Positions 42,800 through 52,204 are shown, counted from the first letter of the stretch. The stretch: 64,000 nucleotides of DNA from Lachnospiraceae bacterium (GCA_910575565.1 CAJTFL010000021.1:434-64433), one strand, 5' to 3'. Program-made: numbers and translations. Notes: generated by a model not told the origin, from the letters alone.

Positions 42800-43891
42800 A
42801 TGGGCGAGCCATTGAAATTCGATTATTACTATGGCGTAGAAGCAGAGCAGTTTTCTTTTTACCGTGTTCCTCGCCTGCTGATCAAGGACGAGCGTTTTAA
42901 GGGGCTTAGCAGCGATGCTAAGCTCCTGTATGGGTTGATGCTTGACCGGATGTCGCTTTCCATGAAAAACGGGTGGCTGGACGATGAAAACCGGGCATAT
43001 ATTATTTATGCCGTGGAGAATATCATGGAAGATTTGGGGTGTTCTAAGCCTACCTGCATAAAAGTTATCCGTGAACTGGATGCGGATAATGGAATCGGGC
43101 TGATTGAGAAAAAGCGCAGGGGGCTTGGGAAGCCGGACATCATATATGTGAAAAATTTTGCTTCCGTGCCGGAAAAAGAAAGCGGCGGGGAGGCTTTAAA
43201 TACTGATGTTTCCACAGAAGTAAAAAATCTTTACTTCAAGAAGGAAAGGAATTTGACTTCTGAAAGTAAAAAAACTGAACTTCCGGAAGGAAAGGAAACT
43301 GACTTCAAGAGGGAAAAAAATTTTACTTCTGGAAGTAAAGGAACTGGACTTCAAGAAGTAAAAGGATTTGCCCCTAATTATAACAATACTAACTATAACA
43401 ATCAGAACCATACTGATATGAATTATCCAAATCCTATCAATCAATCCGTGGGAGGTGTGGATAGTGCAGGAACACAGGGGAAAGCTGATACGATTGATGT
43501 GATAGATGAAACAGGCGCATATATGGCTCTGATCCGTGATAACCTGGAATATGAACACCACATGAGGTATGACCAGTATGGCGATAAGGAGATGTATGAG
43601 GAAATCTATGAAACCGTCTGTGATGTGGTCTGTGTGAAGCGCAGGACAATCCGCATCAATGGGGAAGATTACCCTTACGAGCTTGTAAAATCCCGTTTCC
43701 TGAAACTGAACAGCGGCCATGTGGCGTATGTCATGGGCTGTATGAAGGAAACCACAACAAAGATTACCAACATCAGGGCATATCTGATCACTGCCCTTTA
43801 CAATGCCCCCTCAACCATGAGCCATTACTACCAGCAGGAGGTTCAGCATGATATGTACGGCGGCGGGTGGGCGGAAAAAGGAATCACTTAA
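42800..43891 (+). CDS. RepA N-domain replication initiator-like protein (DUF6017)
   Basis: 363 residues; AAAGGAGG precedes the ATG. A winged-helix RepA_N domain (FYRVPRLLIKDERFKGLSSD, AKLLYGLMLDRM) spans about 1-115. A Lys/Glu/Thr-rich variable linker of repeated TSxSK-like segments and an Asn-rich tract follow. A DUF6017-like C-terminus includes NIRAYLITALYNAPSTMSHY. Such proteins in ICEs may support autonomous replication of the excised circle. It is clustered with ParAB. A palindrome follows its stop by four bases. Confidence 0.88.
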   Translation: MGEPLKFDYYYGVEAEQFSFYRVPRLLIKDERFKGLSSDAKLLYGLMLDRMSLSMKNGWLDDENRAYIIYAVENIMEDLGCSKPTCIKVIRELDADNGIGLIEKKRRGLGKPDIIYVKNFASVPEKESGGEALNTDVSTEVKNLYFKKERNLTSESKKTELPEGKETDFKREKNFTSGSKGTGLQEVKGFAPNYNNTNYNNQNHTDMNYPNPINQSVGGVDSAGTQGKADTIDVIDETGAYMALIRDNLEYEHHMRYDQYGDKEMYEEIYETVCDVVCVKRRTIRINGEDYPYELVKSRFLKLNSGHVAYVMGCMKETTTKITNIRAYLITALYNAPSTMSHYYQQEVQHDMYGGGWAEKGIT

Positions 43892-43895
43892 CGGA

Positions 43896-43918
43896 CTTCT
43901 GGACACAATGTCCAGAGG
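43896..43918. repeat. 23-bp palindrome, copy 6 (intergenic, one mismatch)
   Basis: CTTCTGGACA and TGTCCAGAGG around CAA; one arm position has changed from A to G. It begins four bases after the RepA-like stop. Confidence 0.85.
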
Positions 43919-43976
43919 TGGAAAATATTCCGGATGGCGTGTATGATATGGATATGCGTAGGAAATGGAGGAATGT

Positions 43977-44345
43977 ATGGAGAAAAAAATATATATTACA
44001 GAGGAAGAACGGAAAAAGTGCCGGAAGGTGGCGGATGCCTTTGCGGAGCTTGAGGATGTGGACGTTGTGGTAGTTGATGCCGGCAGGTATGGCTTCGTAA
44101 AGCTGCAATACTACACACCACCGACAGGCTTTGAGAATGATTTTACATTCACGGACAGCGGGGCGCTGTTTGATGATCTGTGGGAGGAATGGCTGCATAC
44201 ACAGCTTATCATACTTGCGAGGGAAATGAAGATAGAGGATATTGATTACGATGATATTTTCAGACAGTTGCCGGGAGAAAAGCAGAATGAACTTATGGGC
44301 AGGAGGCAGCATTTCGCAGAGATAGCGGGAATAGAAACAACATGA
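43977..44345 (+). CDS. Hypothetical ICE protein
   Basis: 122 residues from ATG 43977, seven bases after TGGAGG; the upstream in-frame ATG at 43965 lies inside this ribosome site. Charged helical start (KKIYITEEERKKCRKVADAF), strands near VDVVVVDAGRYGFVKLQYY and a helical tail. Not recognised. It lies between RepA-like and the 44571 gene and is followed by a long hairpin. Confidence 0.65.
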   Translation: MEKKIYITEEERKKCRKVADAFAELEDVDVVVVDAGRYGFVKLQYYTPPTGFENDFTFTDSGALFDDLWEEWLHTQLIILAREMKIEDIDYDDIFRQLPGEKQNELMGRRQHFAEIAGIETT

Positions 44346-44377
44346 GCCTGCCAAAACGTGGCGGGTGGCGCTTTCAG

Positions 44378-44423
44378 CCTTGTCGGAAATGTGATTATCT
44401 TTTCAATCACATTTCCGGCAAGG
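44378..44423. repeat. Long inverted repeat between ICE genes
   Basis: CCTTGTCGGAAATGTGATT pairs with AATCACATTTCCGGCAAGG, about 19 bp with one mismatch and an 8-base loop (44378-44423). No T-run follows directly. It could be an mRNA stabiliser or protein-binding site. Confidence 0.75.
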
Positions 44424-44487
44424 TTTCCAGGGGTACGGGGGTGGAAGACCCCTGTGTTAAAAAAATGATAAATTGAGAACAGCGTGA

Positions 44488-44527
44488 GGGCAGTTATAAG
44501 TCAGTAGATTTGTAGCTGCCCTTTTTT
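44488..44527 (+). terminator. Intrinsic terminator before the 44571 gene
   Basis: GGGCAG (44488-44493) pairs with CTGCCC (44516-44521), followed by T6. It marks the end of the ParAB/RepA-like transcript. Confidence 0.75.
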
Positions 44528-44570
44528 ATTGTTTCCGGCCAGTGTACCGGGAAACAGGAAGGAGATAGAT

Positions 44571-45233
44571 ATGGAATCACTACGGGATGTCAGGAGGGTA
44601 ATGGAGCGTGAAGCGAAAAAGGGGAGCTGCCCGCTTATGTTTGACAGGCTGGAGTTTGGCGATAAGCCTTTCCAGTCCATTACATCGGAGGAAAAGCTGG
44701 ACGAGGTTCTCGCTTATCTGTTGCGGTTAAAGTCATTCCGACAGTACGCAGAGAAAACCATTATCAACAACGTATATATGGATCTGGATATGCTCTGCAA
44801 AAAGCCGCAGTTTAAGCGCACCCATTCCGTCATAGACCGGGAAGGGATTTACGCAAGGGTGCAGCGATACAAAAAACGGCTGCAGCCGGATTATGAAAGC
44901 GGGCTTTGCCTGGAAACGGTGCGGTGTGTTTTTACGCTCCCGGAGGGGGAGGCGGGGAAATACCGCATGACCCATGACGGGCAGGAAACCTACGCTTTTA
45001 TCATGTCAAATAAATATATCCTTGGCCTGTTTATCCATTGTGAAGCGGCAAGGAAATCGGTGGTTCCGGACGGGGTGGAATACGGACACCTTACGGAGCC
45101 GGAGCAGAGGATTGTGCTGCTTGATGGTGTAGGGGATGTGCTGTTCCAGGCATTATTGCTTGATGATGTGGAGTATGCGGGAAATGAGCTGTCTGCTAAC
45201 CTGCACACAATTTATTGTCTAAATGGAAAATGA
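44571..45233 (+). CDS. Hypothetical ICE protein
   Basis: 220 residues from ATG 44571 with AAGGAG upstream. Soluble, mixed composition; features MDLDMLCKKPQFKRTHSVID and LFIHCEAARKSVVPDG segments. No known motif. A palindrome begins three bases after its stop, and the following gene shares the layout palindrome then ribosome site then ATG. Confidence 0.65.
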   Translation: MESLRDVRRVMEREAKKGSCPLMFDRLEFGDKPFQSITSEEKLDEVLAYLLRLKSFRQYAEKTIINNVYMDLDMLCKKPQFKRTHSVIDREGIYARVQRYKKRLQPDYESGLCLETVRCVFTLPEGEAGKYRMTHDGQETYAFIMSNKYILGLFIHCEAARKSVVPDGVEYGHLTEPEQRIVLLDGVGDVLFQALLLDDVEYAGNELSANLHTIYCLNGK

Positions 45234-45236
45234 TAA

Positions 45237-45259
45237 CTTCTGGACATGATGTCCAGAAG
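45237..45259. repeat. 23-bp palindrome, copy 7 (intergenic)
   Basis: Perfect arms around TGA. It starts three bases after a stop codon and is followed by GTGGGAAGGA, the ribosome site of the next gene. Confidence 0.9.
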
Positions 45260-45274
45260 TGGGAAGGAAACAGA

Positions 45275-45706
45275 ATGGAGAAAGTTGATTTTCAGAAAAA
45301 AGCTGTGGTGGCATTATTGGGGAAAATAGCGGAAGCCTGTGGGGAAACAGGCGTGAATCCTAACATTACGGTTTCCACAAGGCACAGCGTCACCTGCTTC
45401 CAGTTAAGGAGGCGGGGCGGCTGCATACAGGTTTCAGTAAAACAGTCGGGGGAGATGAATTATTATCTTTCGGATATACGGGGAAAGTGTAGCGGAAGGA
45501 AAATTTATTACCAGTTCTGCCCAGAGGACAGCCATGAATGTATTATAGAGAAGTTTGCCGCTGATTTTGGCAGGCTCTATAAAGGTTTACTGATTGCTGA
45601 TGGCCTGTCTGGGTTTACCGGCATTTATCTATCCTATGATGCTGATACGGATATGGAATTAAAGGAATACGAGGATTATATCAGGACGGAGTGCCTGTCA
45701 CATTAA
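45275..45706 (+). CDS. Hypothetical ICE protein
   Basis: 143 residues from ATG 45275, with GGGAAGGA upstream. The frame is open upstream through the palindrome (as TSGHDVQKWEG), but that would remove the ribosome site. Mixed alpha/beta with several Cys (CGETG, CFQL, CSGRK, CPEDSHEC). Its stop is directly followed by another palindrome. Not recognised. Confidence 0.65.
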   Translation: MEKVDFQKKAVVALLGKIAEACGETGVNPNITVSTRHSVTCFQLRRRGGCIQVSVKQSGEMNYYLSDIRGKCSGRKIYYQFCPEDSHECIIEKFAADFGRLYKGLLIADGLSGFTGIYLSYDADTDMELKEYEDYIRTECLSH

Positions 45707-45729
45707 CCTCTGGACATGATGTCCAGAAG
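45707..45729. repeat. 23-bp palindrome, copy 8 (intergenic, one mismatch)
   Basis: CCTCTGGACA and TGTCCAGAAG around TGA. It abuts the TAA at 45704-45706 and is followed by GTGGGAAGGAG, as at copy 7. The bases up to 45841 hold only a 19-codon GTG frame that I cannot support. Confidence 0.85.
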
Positions 45730-45841
45730 TGGGAAGGAGAAAAAAGTGTTTTTTGCATTAAAGATTATCTACTACATTATCTGCCGGGGGATTCCGCCTT
45801 AGTACATGGATTTTCCCATGATTATAACAGGGAGGTGCTTC

Positions 45842-46318
45842 ATGCAGGAAGAAGTAACACAAAAAACGATTGCCCTTGTGATTAAGGCCGTAAAACTGGA
45901 CGCTAACGTGCTGAAAGCGGCGATGAAGATGTACCTGAACCACCATAAGCAGAAAGCACAGAGAACGCATGGAAAAACTTCTGTGAAAAAGCTCATTGGC
46001 GAGGGCGTGGGGGCATCGTCTATCGAAGTCACGGACGGCAACATCAAGTCTTTTGAGCGTGTGGCAAAAAAGTACAATGTTGATTTTGCCATAAAGAAGG
46101 ACAAGACAGCCAGACCGCCCAAGTATGTGGTGCTTTTCAAGGGCAGGGATGCCGACGTGATCTCACAGGCATTCAAAGAATTTGTTTATGGTAATGAGAA
46201 AAAGAAAGACAGGGTTTCCTTACGGGAGAAGCTGAACCATTTCAAGGACGCATTATCGCAGGATAAGAACCGGGAACGGAGCCGGGAGAAAAACAAGGAC
46301 AGGGGGCAGAGCCTATGA
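45842..46318 (+). CDS. PcfB-like protein (DUF3801)
   Basis: 158 residues from ATG 45842, with GGGAGG upstream. The N-terminal helices (LDANVLKAAMKMYLNHHKQK), the SSIEVTDGNIKSFERVAKKY segment and a basic tail of Arg/Lys/Asp repeats fit the DUF3801/PcfB family. PcfB assists the coupling protein in pCF10-type systems. It overlaps virD4 by four bases (ATGA), consistent with that partnership. Confidence 0.85.
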   Translation: MQEEVTQKTIALVIKAVKLDANVLKAAMKMYLNHHKQKAQRTHGKTSVKKLIGEGVGASSIEVTDGNIKSFERVAKKYNVDFAIKKDKTARPPKYVVLFKGRDADVISQAFKEFVYGNEKKKDRVSLREKLNHFKDALSQDKNRERSREKNKDRGQSL

Positions 46319-47949
46319 GCAATATCATCAACGGCATAGCCAAAGACTTAAAATCCATTCCGGAAAGCCTCAAGGCAAAAGCCGGGAACATAGACAAAAA
46401 GAAACTTGTCCTGATGAACCTGCCCTATGCGCTTGCCGGATATTTCTGCGACAAAGTAGCGTGCCTGTGGCGGGTATCGCCGGGGCAGGACGCTTCCGCA
46501 AAGATGATGGAGGTCATGGCGGGACTGGAAGGTTTATTTACCAATCCACTGCCGAGTTTTTATCTGGCAGACCTGCTGATCGGAGTGTGCTGTGGCATCG
46601 CTTTAAGGCTTTTGGTCTATTTCAAAGCCAAGAACGCCAAAAAGTTCCGGCATGGAACGGAGTACGGCTCCGCAAGGTGGGGCAACGCAAAGGACATAGA
46701 GCCTTACATGGATTCCGTGTTTGAGAACAATATCCTGCTGACGCAGACGGAGAGGCTGATGATGTCAGGCAGGCCGAAACAGCCAAAATACGCAAGGAAT
46801 AAAAATATCCTTGTGATCGGCGGTTCTGGCTCCGGAAAGACGAGATTTTTTGTGAAGCCGAACTTGATGCAGATGCACAGTTCATTCGTGGTAACTGACC
46901 CGAAAGGCACGGTTTTAGTCGAATGCGGAAAGATGCTGAAACGGGGAAAATATAAGATAAAAGTCCTCAATACCATAAACTTCGCAAAGTCCATGCACTA
47001 CAACCCTTTCGCCTATTTACGGAGCGAAAAGGATATTCTGAAACTGGTAAACACGATCATAGTCAACACCAAAGGGGAGGGGCAGCAATCCGGGGAGGAT
47101 TTCTGGGTGAAGGCGGAAAAGCTGTATTACACGGCTCTTATCGCCTATATCTGGTATGAAGCCCCGGAGGAAGAACAGAATTTCGCCATGCTGATTGATA
47201 TGATTGATGCAAGCGAAGCGAGGGAAGATGACGAGAATTTCAAAAACGCCGTTGACCTGCTGTTTGACGAACTGGAGGAAAAAGACCCGAACCACTTCGC
47301 TGTCCGCCAATATAAAAAATATAAATTAGCGGCGGGCAAGACAGCTAAATCTATCCTGATTAGCTGCGGCGCAAGGTTAGCGCCATTTGACATTAAAGAG
47401 CTGCGTGACCTTATGGAGTATGACGATCTGGAGCTTGACACGCTTGGGGAACAGAAAACAGCATTGTTCGTCATTATTTCAGATACGGACGCCACATTTA
47501 ACTTCGTAGTGTCAATCATGTATTCGCAGCTCTTTAATTTACTTTGTGACAAAGCAGATGATGTCTATAACGGCAGGCTCCCGGTTCATGTGAGGATGCT
47601 GTTGGACGAGTTTGCGAACATCGGCCAGATTCCGCAGTTTGAGAAGCTGATCGCAACAATCCGGAGTCGTGAAATATCGGCTTCCATCATTTTACAGTCG
47701 AAATCCCAGCTAAAGGCGATTTATAAGGACAGCGCTGACACCATTGAAGGGAATTGCGATACCACCTTATTCCTCGGAGGGAAGGAAAAGACCACTTTAA
47801 AAGAGATGGCGGAAATTTTGGGTAAGGAAACGATAGACCTTTACAATACTTCGGACACACGGGGTACGTCGCAGTCCTACGGTTTAAATTATCAAAAAAC
47901 CGGAAAAGATATGCCATACTTGTTCGTGAAGAGTTCAGTTGCCTTATAA
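46315..47949 (+). pseudogene. virD4: VirD4/TcpA-type coupling protein, 5' part (interrupted gene)
   Basis: The first 531 codons belong to a type IV coupling protein. Two N-terminal membrane segments span about 30-120. Walker A is IGGSGSGKTRFF (about 165-177) and Walker B is LLDEFANIG (about 430). The true frame breaks at GA 47908-47909 inside GGA AAA GA; after that, 13 foreign codons follow to the stop at 47949. The missing C-terminus lies at 58325-58601. The domain that remains contains the ATPase motifs, but loss of the tail probably abolishes conjugation until the inserted element is excised. Confidence 0.9.
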
Positions 47950-48010
47950 ATTCGCATGAACAGGGACACGAACAACTGGATTCTGGAAAACTGAATACAG
48001 GAGGTCACAA

Positions 48011-48394
48011 ATGAAAGAACTGCCAGAAAGAATCCATGACGATACCAACGGTCTTGACTACGTTCTTGTGGGTGATTATTACATTCCCGCCCTGCGGCTG
48101 ACGGAGGAATCCCGCCCAATCGGGCATTGGGGGCGCAGGCGTAAAGCCTATCTGGAAGAAGCCCGCCCCGCCCTTTATTGCAGCCTGCTGTTGTCCGGGA
48201 AACTCTGGACGCACCTTGCCGACGTGGACGAGCAGGCACAGGAGCGGCTTGACCTTATCATGGAGCAGATGAAAGCCGCCGAGGGCGTGACGGAGAAATT
48301 GAAAGCGGATGACCAGCTTGAATGGGTGCGCCGCTGCAATTCTATCCGCAACCGGGCGGAGGAAATTATCTATGCGGAACTGGTCTATGCGTAA
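48011..48394 (+). CDS. tnpV: TnpV-family protein (first nested element)
   Basis: 127 residues with AGGAGG before ATG. It shares VGDYYIPAL, RPIGHWGRRRKAYLEEA, GKLWTHLADVDEQAQERLDL and EQMKAAEGVTEKLKA with the gene at 59411 and, more distantly, with the frame nested at 6877. Soluble, helical. It is the first gene inside the element. TnpV was named in Tn4451, where its role is unknown. Confidence 0.85.
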   Translation: MKELPERIHDDTNGLDYVLVGDYYIPALRLTEESRPIGHWGRRRKAYLEEARPALYCSLLLSGKLWTHLADVDEQAQERLDLIMEQMKAAEGVTEKLKADDQLEWVRRCNSIRNRAEEIIYAELVYA

Positions 48395-48512
48395 TGCGGC
48401 TGGCTCCTGTCTGGAAAAAGCGGCTCTAAAGCCGGAAAATTGAACATAGGACACACGATACAGTAAAGAGGACTGCTAACCGGATTTTACGGGAATGGCA
48501 GCCCTTTTTGCG

Positions 48513-49370
48513 TCATTCTTTCGTTTTTTTCTTCCCAAACAGGGACAGCAGCTTTGATTTTCCACGCTGGCTGGCAGATACGGGGAGAAGGGGGGATTTC
48601 TTGAACACACGGGCAAGGGTGGCACGTTCCTCTTCCGGGAGGCTCATATAGTCAATGCCGAATACCCGGCAGATAGTAAACGCCCGCTTTTCGTCCGCCG
48701 TGCCTTTGTGCATGAGGGCGTCCAGCAGTATCACCGGGATGTTCCTGGCAAAATCCGCTGCGGGGGTTTCCGGCTCGGCAGTGGTCTTGTCGGATTCGTG
48801 CCGGGTGCGGAGGTCTTTTACAATCCGGTCAAGGTCATCATGGATAACATGGCTGAAAAACAGTTCCTCGCTGACCTGCCCTAATTCTAAAGTACGCATA
48901 TAGAGGTCGTTTTCAGGGGGCTGCCGCTGTTCTATGACGGACTGCCTTGCTTTTTCCAGAACTAAGTTCATGTCATGGATACGCATATCCGCAATCCGGT
49001 CAATGCAGACTTCCATATCCGTCAGCAGGCGCAGGAATCCGGGATGGCAGACAAACTCACAGAGGAGCCGGTTGTTCAGTGCGCCGCTTTTTAACAAATC
49101 AACTGTGGAATCATTCAAGTGCAGCTCATGCAGGGCGGTGTTCGGGTGGTTCTTATTTTCGGTCAGCCCCATGAGGTAATCCATGGAAAGACCGTAGTAT
49201 TCCGCCAGCTTTGCAAGGTTGAACGGGCTTATATCCGTGCATTTGTCGGATTCATATTTTCCCAGCGTGGCTCTTGCTATGCCCGTTGCCTTTTCCAGTT
49301 CCGCAAGCGTCATATGGCGGTTGGTCCTCTCGTCTTTCAATTTCTCCTGAAGCGTCAGTTTTATATACAT
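48513..49370 (-). CDS. XRE regulator with long C-terminal domain
   Basis: 285 residues from the ATG at 49370 (GAGAGGAGGGG upstream); the longer frame from 49475 has no ribosome site. HTH at about 5-65 (RHMTLAELEKATGIARATLG, KYESD) then LMGLTENKNHPNTALHELHL and a long helical domain with a Lys-rich tail. It is a paralogue of 61247-62056 in the second element. A -10 box (TATAAT, complement of 49404-49409) and a palindrome at 49421-49454 lie upstream, suggesting autorepression. Confidence 0.85.
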   Translation of the reverse strand: MYIKLTLQEKLKDERTNRHMTLAELEKATGIARATLGKYESDKCTDISPFNLAKLAEYYGLSMDYLMGLTENKNHPNTALHELHLNDSTVDLLKSGALNNRLLCEFVCHPGFLRLLTDMEVCIDRIADMRIHDMNLVLEKARQSVIEQRQPPENDLYMRTLELGQVSEELFFSHVIHDDLDRIVKDLRTRHESDKTTAEPETPAADFARNIPVILLDALMHKGTADEKRAFTICRVFGIDYMSLPEEERATLARVFKKSPLLPVSASQRGKSKLLSLFGKKKTKE

Positions 49371-49420
49371 TGTGCCCCTCCTCTCAAAACAGGGTTCGTG
49401 ACCATTATAGCACAGGGCAT

Positions 49421-49454
49421 TTCCGAAAGCGTGGAAATTTTGCGCTTTCGGGAA
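49421..49454 (-). promoter_or_regulatory. Operator/promoter of the element repressor
   Basis: TTCCGAAAGCG (49421-49431) and CGCTTTCGGGAA (49443-49454) form an inverted repeat with one extra base, overlapping the expected -35 region of the minus-strand promoter. No other gene is seen in 49455-49683. Confidence 0.6.
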
Positions 49455-49683
49455 TTTTTCCAGCCTTTCGGACATACGGGGGAAGCCGGTTTATTTTGAT
49501 AAGATTTCAGTGTCACAGGACATTGAAAACAGAATGACCGGCTGCAAGTGATACCGTTCCCGGAGAAGTAGTGCCATGACAGGAGCATACCAAAGGAACG
49601 GAAAACGCTGGGGTGATTCCGGGCAGGAACGGATTGCAGGCAAAACGGCAGGAAAACAAACTATCAATTATGGAGGAAGGAAC

Positions 49684-49974
49684 ATGAAGTTAAGCATTGA
49701 GGAAAAGAAGATTTTATATGCCTTCGGGTGCGGGAGCCATGAGAACACCGTCCGCAGGCTGAAATGGGTCACTGCCCTGACGGTGGATGAAAAAGTGAAA
49801 CGCCGGGTGCTGTGCCTGGCAAGGAAGCTGGATGACGGCGGAGCCGGGGAATGGTATCCCTGTTTTTACCGCCATCTCCGTTTGGAAATGGAAGGATATT
49901 TTGAAGCAAAGAAGCATATCCGCATGGTGGAAAAAAGCACAGACTGGGAGGGATTTTATGGGAAAGCCGTCTAA
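49684..49974 (+). CDS. Small conserved element protein
   Basis: 96 residues; GGAGGAAGG precedes the ATG. Helical, with KLSIEEKKILYAFGCGSHEN start and a Trp/Tyr/Cys-containing GEWYPCFYRHLRLEMEGYFE middle. It overlaps the next start by 17 bases. Not recognised; it is a plausible transfer-associated protein by position. Confidence 0.65.
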   Translation: MKLSIEEKKILYAFGCGSHENTVRRLKWVTALTVDEKVKRRVLCLARKLDDGGAGEWYPCFYRHLRLEMEGYFEAKKHIRMVEKSTDWEGFYGKAV

Positions 49975-50263
49975 GTATGAAAAGGAAACGATTGTCAACT
50001 TCAACGAGGGTGAGAAGGAAGCCAGTATTTACACATTCAATGCGGACTTGAAGCGGCGGCTGGCGGAGTTCAGCAAAAAATATCCGCTCCTGTGCCGTTT
50101 GGAGAAGTCCACGCCGGAAGGGAGCGTGACCTATGTTCTGGATAAGTCCCGGCTGTCTATCCGGCTGGTTCCGCCTTACAGTGAGGAACGGCGGGCGGCG
50201 GCGAGGGCATATGCCAAAGAACACGGCTTCAAGTCCATGCCGGGCGGGAAGGATATTGCCTGA
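49958..50263 (+). CDS. Small conserved element protein
   Basis: 101 residues from ATG 49958 inside the previous gene; the frame is open to 49832 but without a ribosome site. Basic/acidic soluble protein (ETIVNFNEGEKEASIYTFNA, then KSTPEGSVTYVLDKSRLSIR and RAAARAYAKEHGFK). Coupled to the preceding gene. Function unknown. Confidence 0.65.
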   Translation: MGKPSKYEKETIVNFNEGEKEASIYTFNADLKRRLAEFSKKYPLLCRLEKSTPEGSVTYVLDKSRLSIRLVPPYSEERRAAARAYAKEHGFKSMPGGKDIA

Positions 50264-50756
50264 TTTGGGGGCGTTTTACGGTCAAAACAACGGGTGCGGA
50301 GCCGGTATTTTCCCCGTGGTTCACGGTGGAGGTATCAGACATCAGGGAAGCCCCGGACGGCGGAAATGCCTGTTTTGGGCGTGTTTTTCCGGCTGTCATG
50401 GGGCATGGCTGCGGTATCTGTAGGAAATCAGAACGAGCGCGGCGCGTTCTGATTTTCTGATACGGAAAAAGGGAGCCGTCTTTGACGTGGGCGGGCGCAG
50501 CGCACTCACGTTGGCGGCAACCTTTTATGCGGGGTACAGGGGCGCAGCAGCCCTGTTGGGGTCAAGGGGCAACGCCCATTGGCGGGTTAAGGGCGGCAGT
50601 CCTTATCGGGTCAAGGGTGAAACGCCTTGCCCAGCTAGAGTTGGCGCTTGCGCCAATTCGTACTGGGTATTACCTGACGCAAGCCCCGCAGGTTCGGCAG
50701 CTTCGCAGCCCTCCCGCCAGCCCGGGAATCGGTAAAAAGGAAAGGGGGATTTTGGA
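50264..50756. other. GC-rich non-coding region upstream of the relaxase, candidate oriT
   Basis: No supported gene in 493 bases. It contains a perfect TTGGCGC/GCGCCAA palindrome with a 2-base centre (50641-50656), closed by CCAG...CTGG at 50631-50666. There are also repeated CGGGTTAAGGG/CGGGTCAAGGG-like short repeats. MobV/MobL-type oriT sites usually sit just upstream of the relaxase and carry such a hairpin. The nick position is not assignable by eye. Confidence 0.5.
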
Positions 50757-52145
50757 TTGAAACTGACACGGCACAACGGACGCTCCGGCAAAAACGGCAC
50801 GTACAACCCACGCCACAATGACCGCCGCTTTGACGTGGAAAACAGCGGGCATATTGATTCGGAGCGGGCAAAGAAGAATGTATACTGGGACTGCTACCGG
50901 GGCTATACCACCGCCGGGAGCCGGGAGGATTCTTCCCAGCCGGATTTCAGCTTTGAGCAGATAGAACTGGCGTATTACACCGAGAATTATTCGGATTTCA
51001 TTGAAGCACAGAACGCAAGGAATGAGAAGAACCGGCACACGGAACGCAACCGCACGGTGGGGGATTTGTTAAAGAACAATAAGACCTGCCCGGAGGAAAG
51101 CATTTACCAGATTGGGACAGTGGAGGAATCCGTCCCGCCGGAAACCTTGTTCCAGATTGTGAATGAGTTTTATGCAGAGTTTGACCGGCGTTTTGGTTCC
51201 CACGTGCATCTTCTGGACTGGGCGCTCCATCTGGACGAGGGGACACCGCATATCCATGAGCGCCATGTATTCGATTGCAAAAACCGGTATGGGGAGTTAT
51301 GCCCCCAGCAGGAAAAGGCGTTGGAAGAACTGGGAGTGCCGCTCCCTGAACCGGATAAGAAAAAGGGAAGGAACAACAACTGCAAGCAGACTTTTGATGC
51401 GGAGTGCCGGAAGATGCTTTTCCGTATCTGCGCCGCACATAACCTTCACTTGCAGGCAGAGCCGTCCTACGGCGGGCGGGATTATCTGGAAAAGCAGGAC
51501 TTCATCATTGAAAAACAGAAGAAAATACTCTCCGCACAGGGGGAAGCCTTGACGAAAAACACCGTAGCCATAGCGGAGCAGGAAAAGAAGTTTGATAAAG
51601 CTGCAAAAGCCGTTTCAGAAAAAGAAAAGGAACTGGAAAAGCAGGAGGGGCTGATTGCGGAAAAAGGGCGGGAACTTTCGGAAAAGCAGGCGGCACTTGC
51701 CACTGTCACCATGAAGATTGCGGACATGGAATCGCTGGTGGAGGAAGTGGCGGACACGGCTTATGAGAAAGCCTGCGAGGTTGTGGCGGATACCGTCCGG
51801 GCGGAAACGCAGAAGGAGGACATCCGGGCGGTGGAGGATTACAAAAAGTGGCTGGTTTCGCCGGAACGGAAAGCCCCGCAGGAGAAAAGGGATTTCGCCG
51901 TGAAGTGCCTGTGTACGGTTCAGGAGCAGATTAAAAATGCGGTGCAGAAAGTGTTAAGGAAAGTCCAGTCTGCGCTCCAAAAGCCGGAGGTGAGCCGTGC
52001 AAATAAGGAGCAGATTAAAGAGAAGGCAAGGGAATCCATGAAGGACAGGCTCGCAAGGGGGAAAATAGAAGCTGACCGGGTGAACCGGGAGCGCATGGAG
52101 CGCAGGAACGTAAGGGCAGCAACAAAAAAAGATATGGAGATTTGA
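50757..52145 (+). CDS. MobA/MobL (MOBV-like) relaxase
   Basis: 462 residues from TTG 50757, with AAAGGGGG upstream. Motif I is NGTYNPRHNDRR; the metal-binding motif HLDEGTPHIHERHVF (about 158-172) has the expected H-x-D-E-x-x-P-H-x-H pattern. A long coiled-coil tail (about 240-460) follows, rich in Glu, Lys and Gln. It would nick this element's own oriT for mobilization by a helper ICE. It differs from the ICE relaxase at 35084. Confidence 0.92.
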   Translation: MKLTRHNGRSGKNGTYNPRHNDRRFDVENSGHIDSERAKKNVYWDCYRGYTTAGSREDSSQPDFSFEQIELAYYTENYSDFIEAQNARNEKNRHTERNRTVGDLLKNNKTCPEESIYQIGTVEESVPPETLFQIVNEFYAEFDRRFGSHVHLLDWALHLDEGTPHIHERHVFDCKNRYGELCPQQEKALEELGVPLPEPDKKKGRNNNCKQTFDAECRKMLFRICAAHNLHLQAEPSYGGRDYLEKQDFIIEKQKKILSAQGEALTKNTVAIAEQEKKFDKAAKAVSEKEKELEKQEGLIAEKGRELSEKQAALATVTMKIADMESLVEEVADTAYEKACEVVADTVRAETQKEDIRAVEDYKKWLVSPERKAPQEKRDFAVKCLCTVQEQIKNAVQKVLRKVQSALQKPEVSRANKEQIKEKARESMKDRLARGKIEADRVNRERMERRNVRAATKKDMEI

Positions 52146-52204
52146 AGCATTTGCTTTCCGCTGTGGAAATGGCAGATGCTTTTTTATTTCCGGGAAGGGA
52201 CGGT

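Noticed and set aside
45691..45885. Plus-strand frame starting TSGHDVQK-like after the 45275 gene
   Set aside because: It simply reads through the palindrome and overlaps the PcfB-like start; no ribosome site for an independent start.
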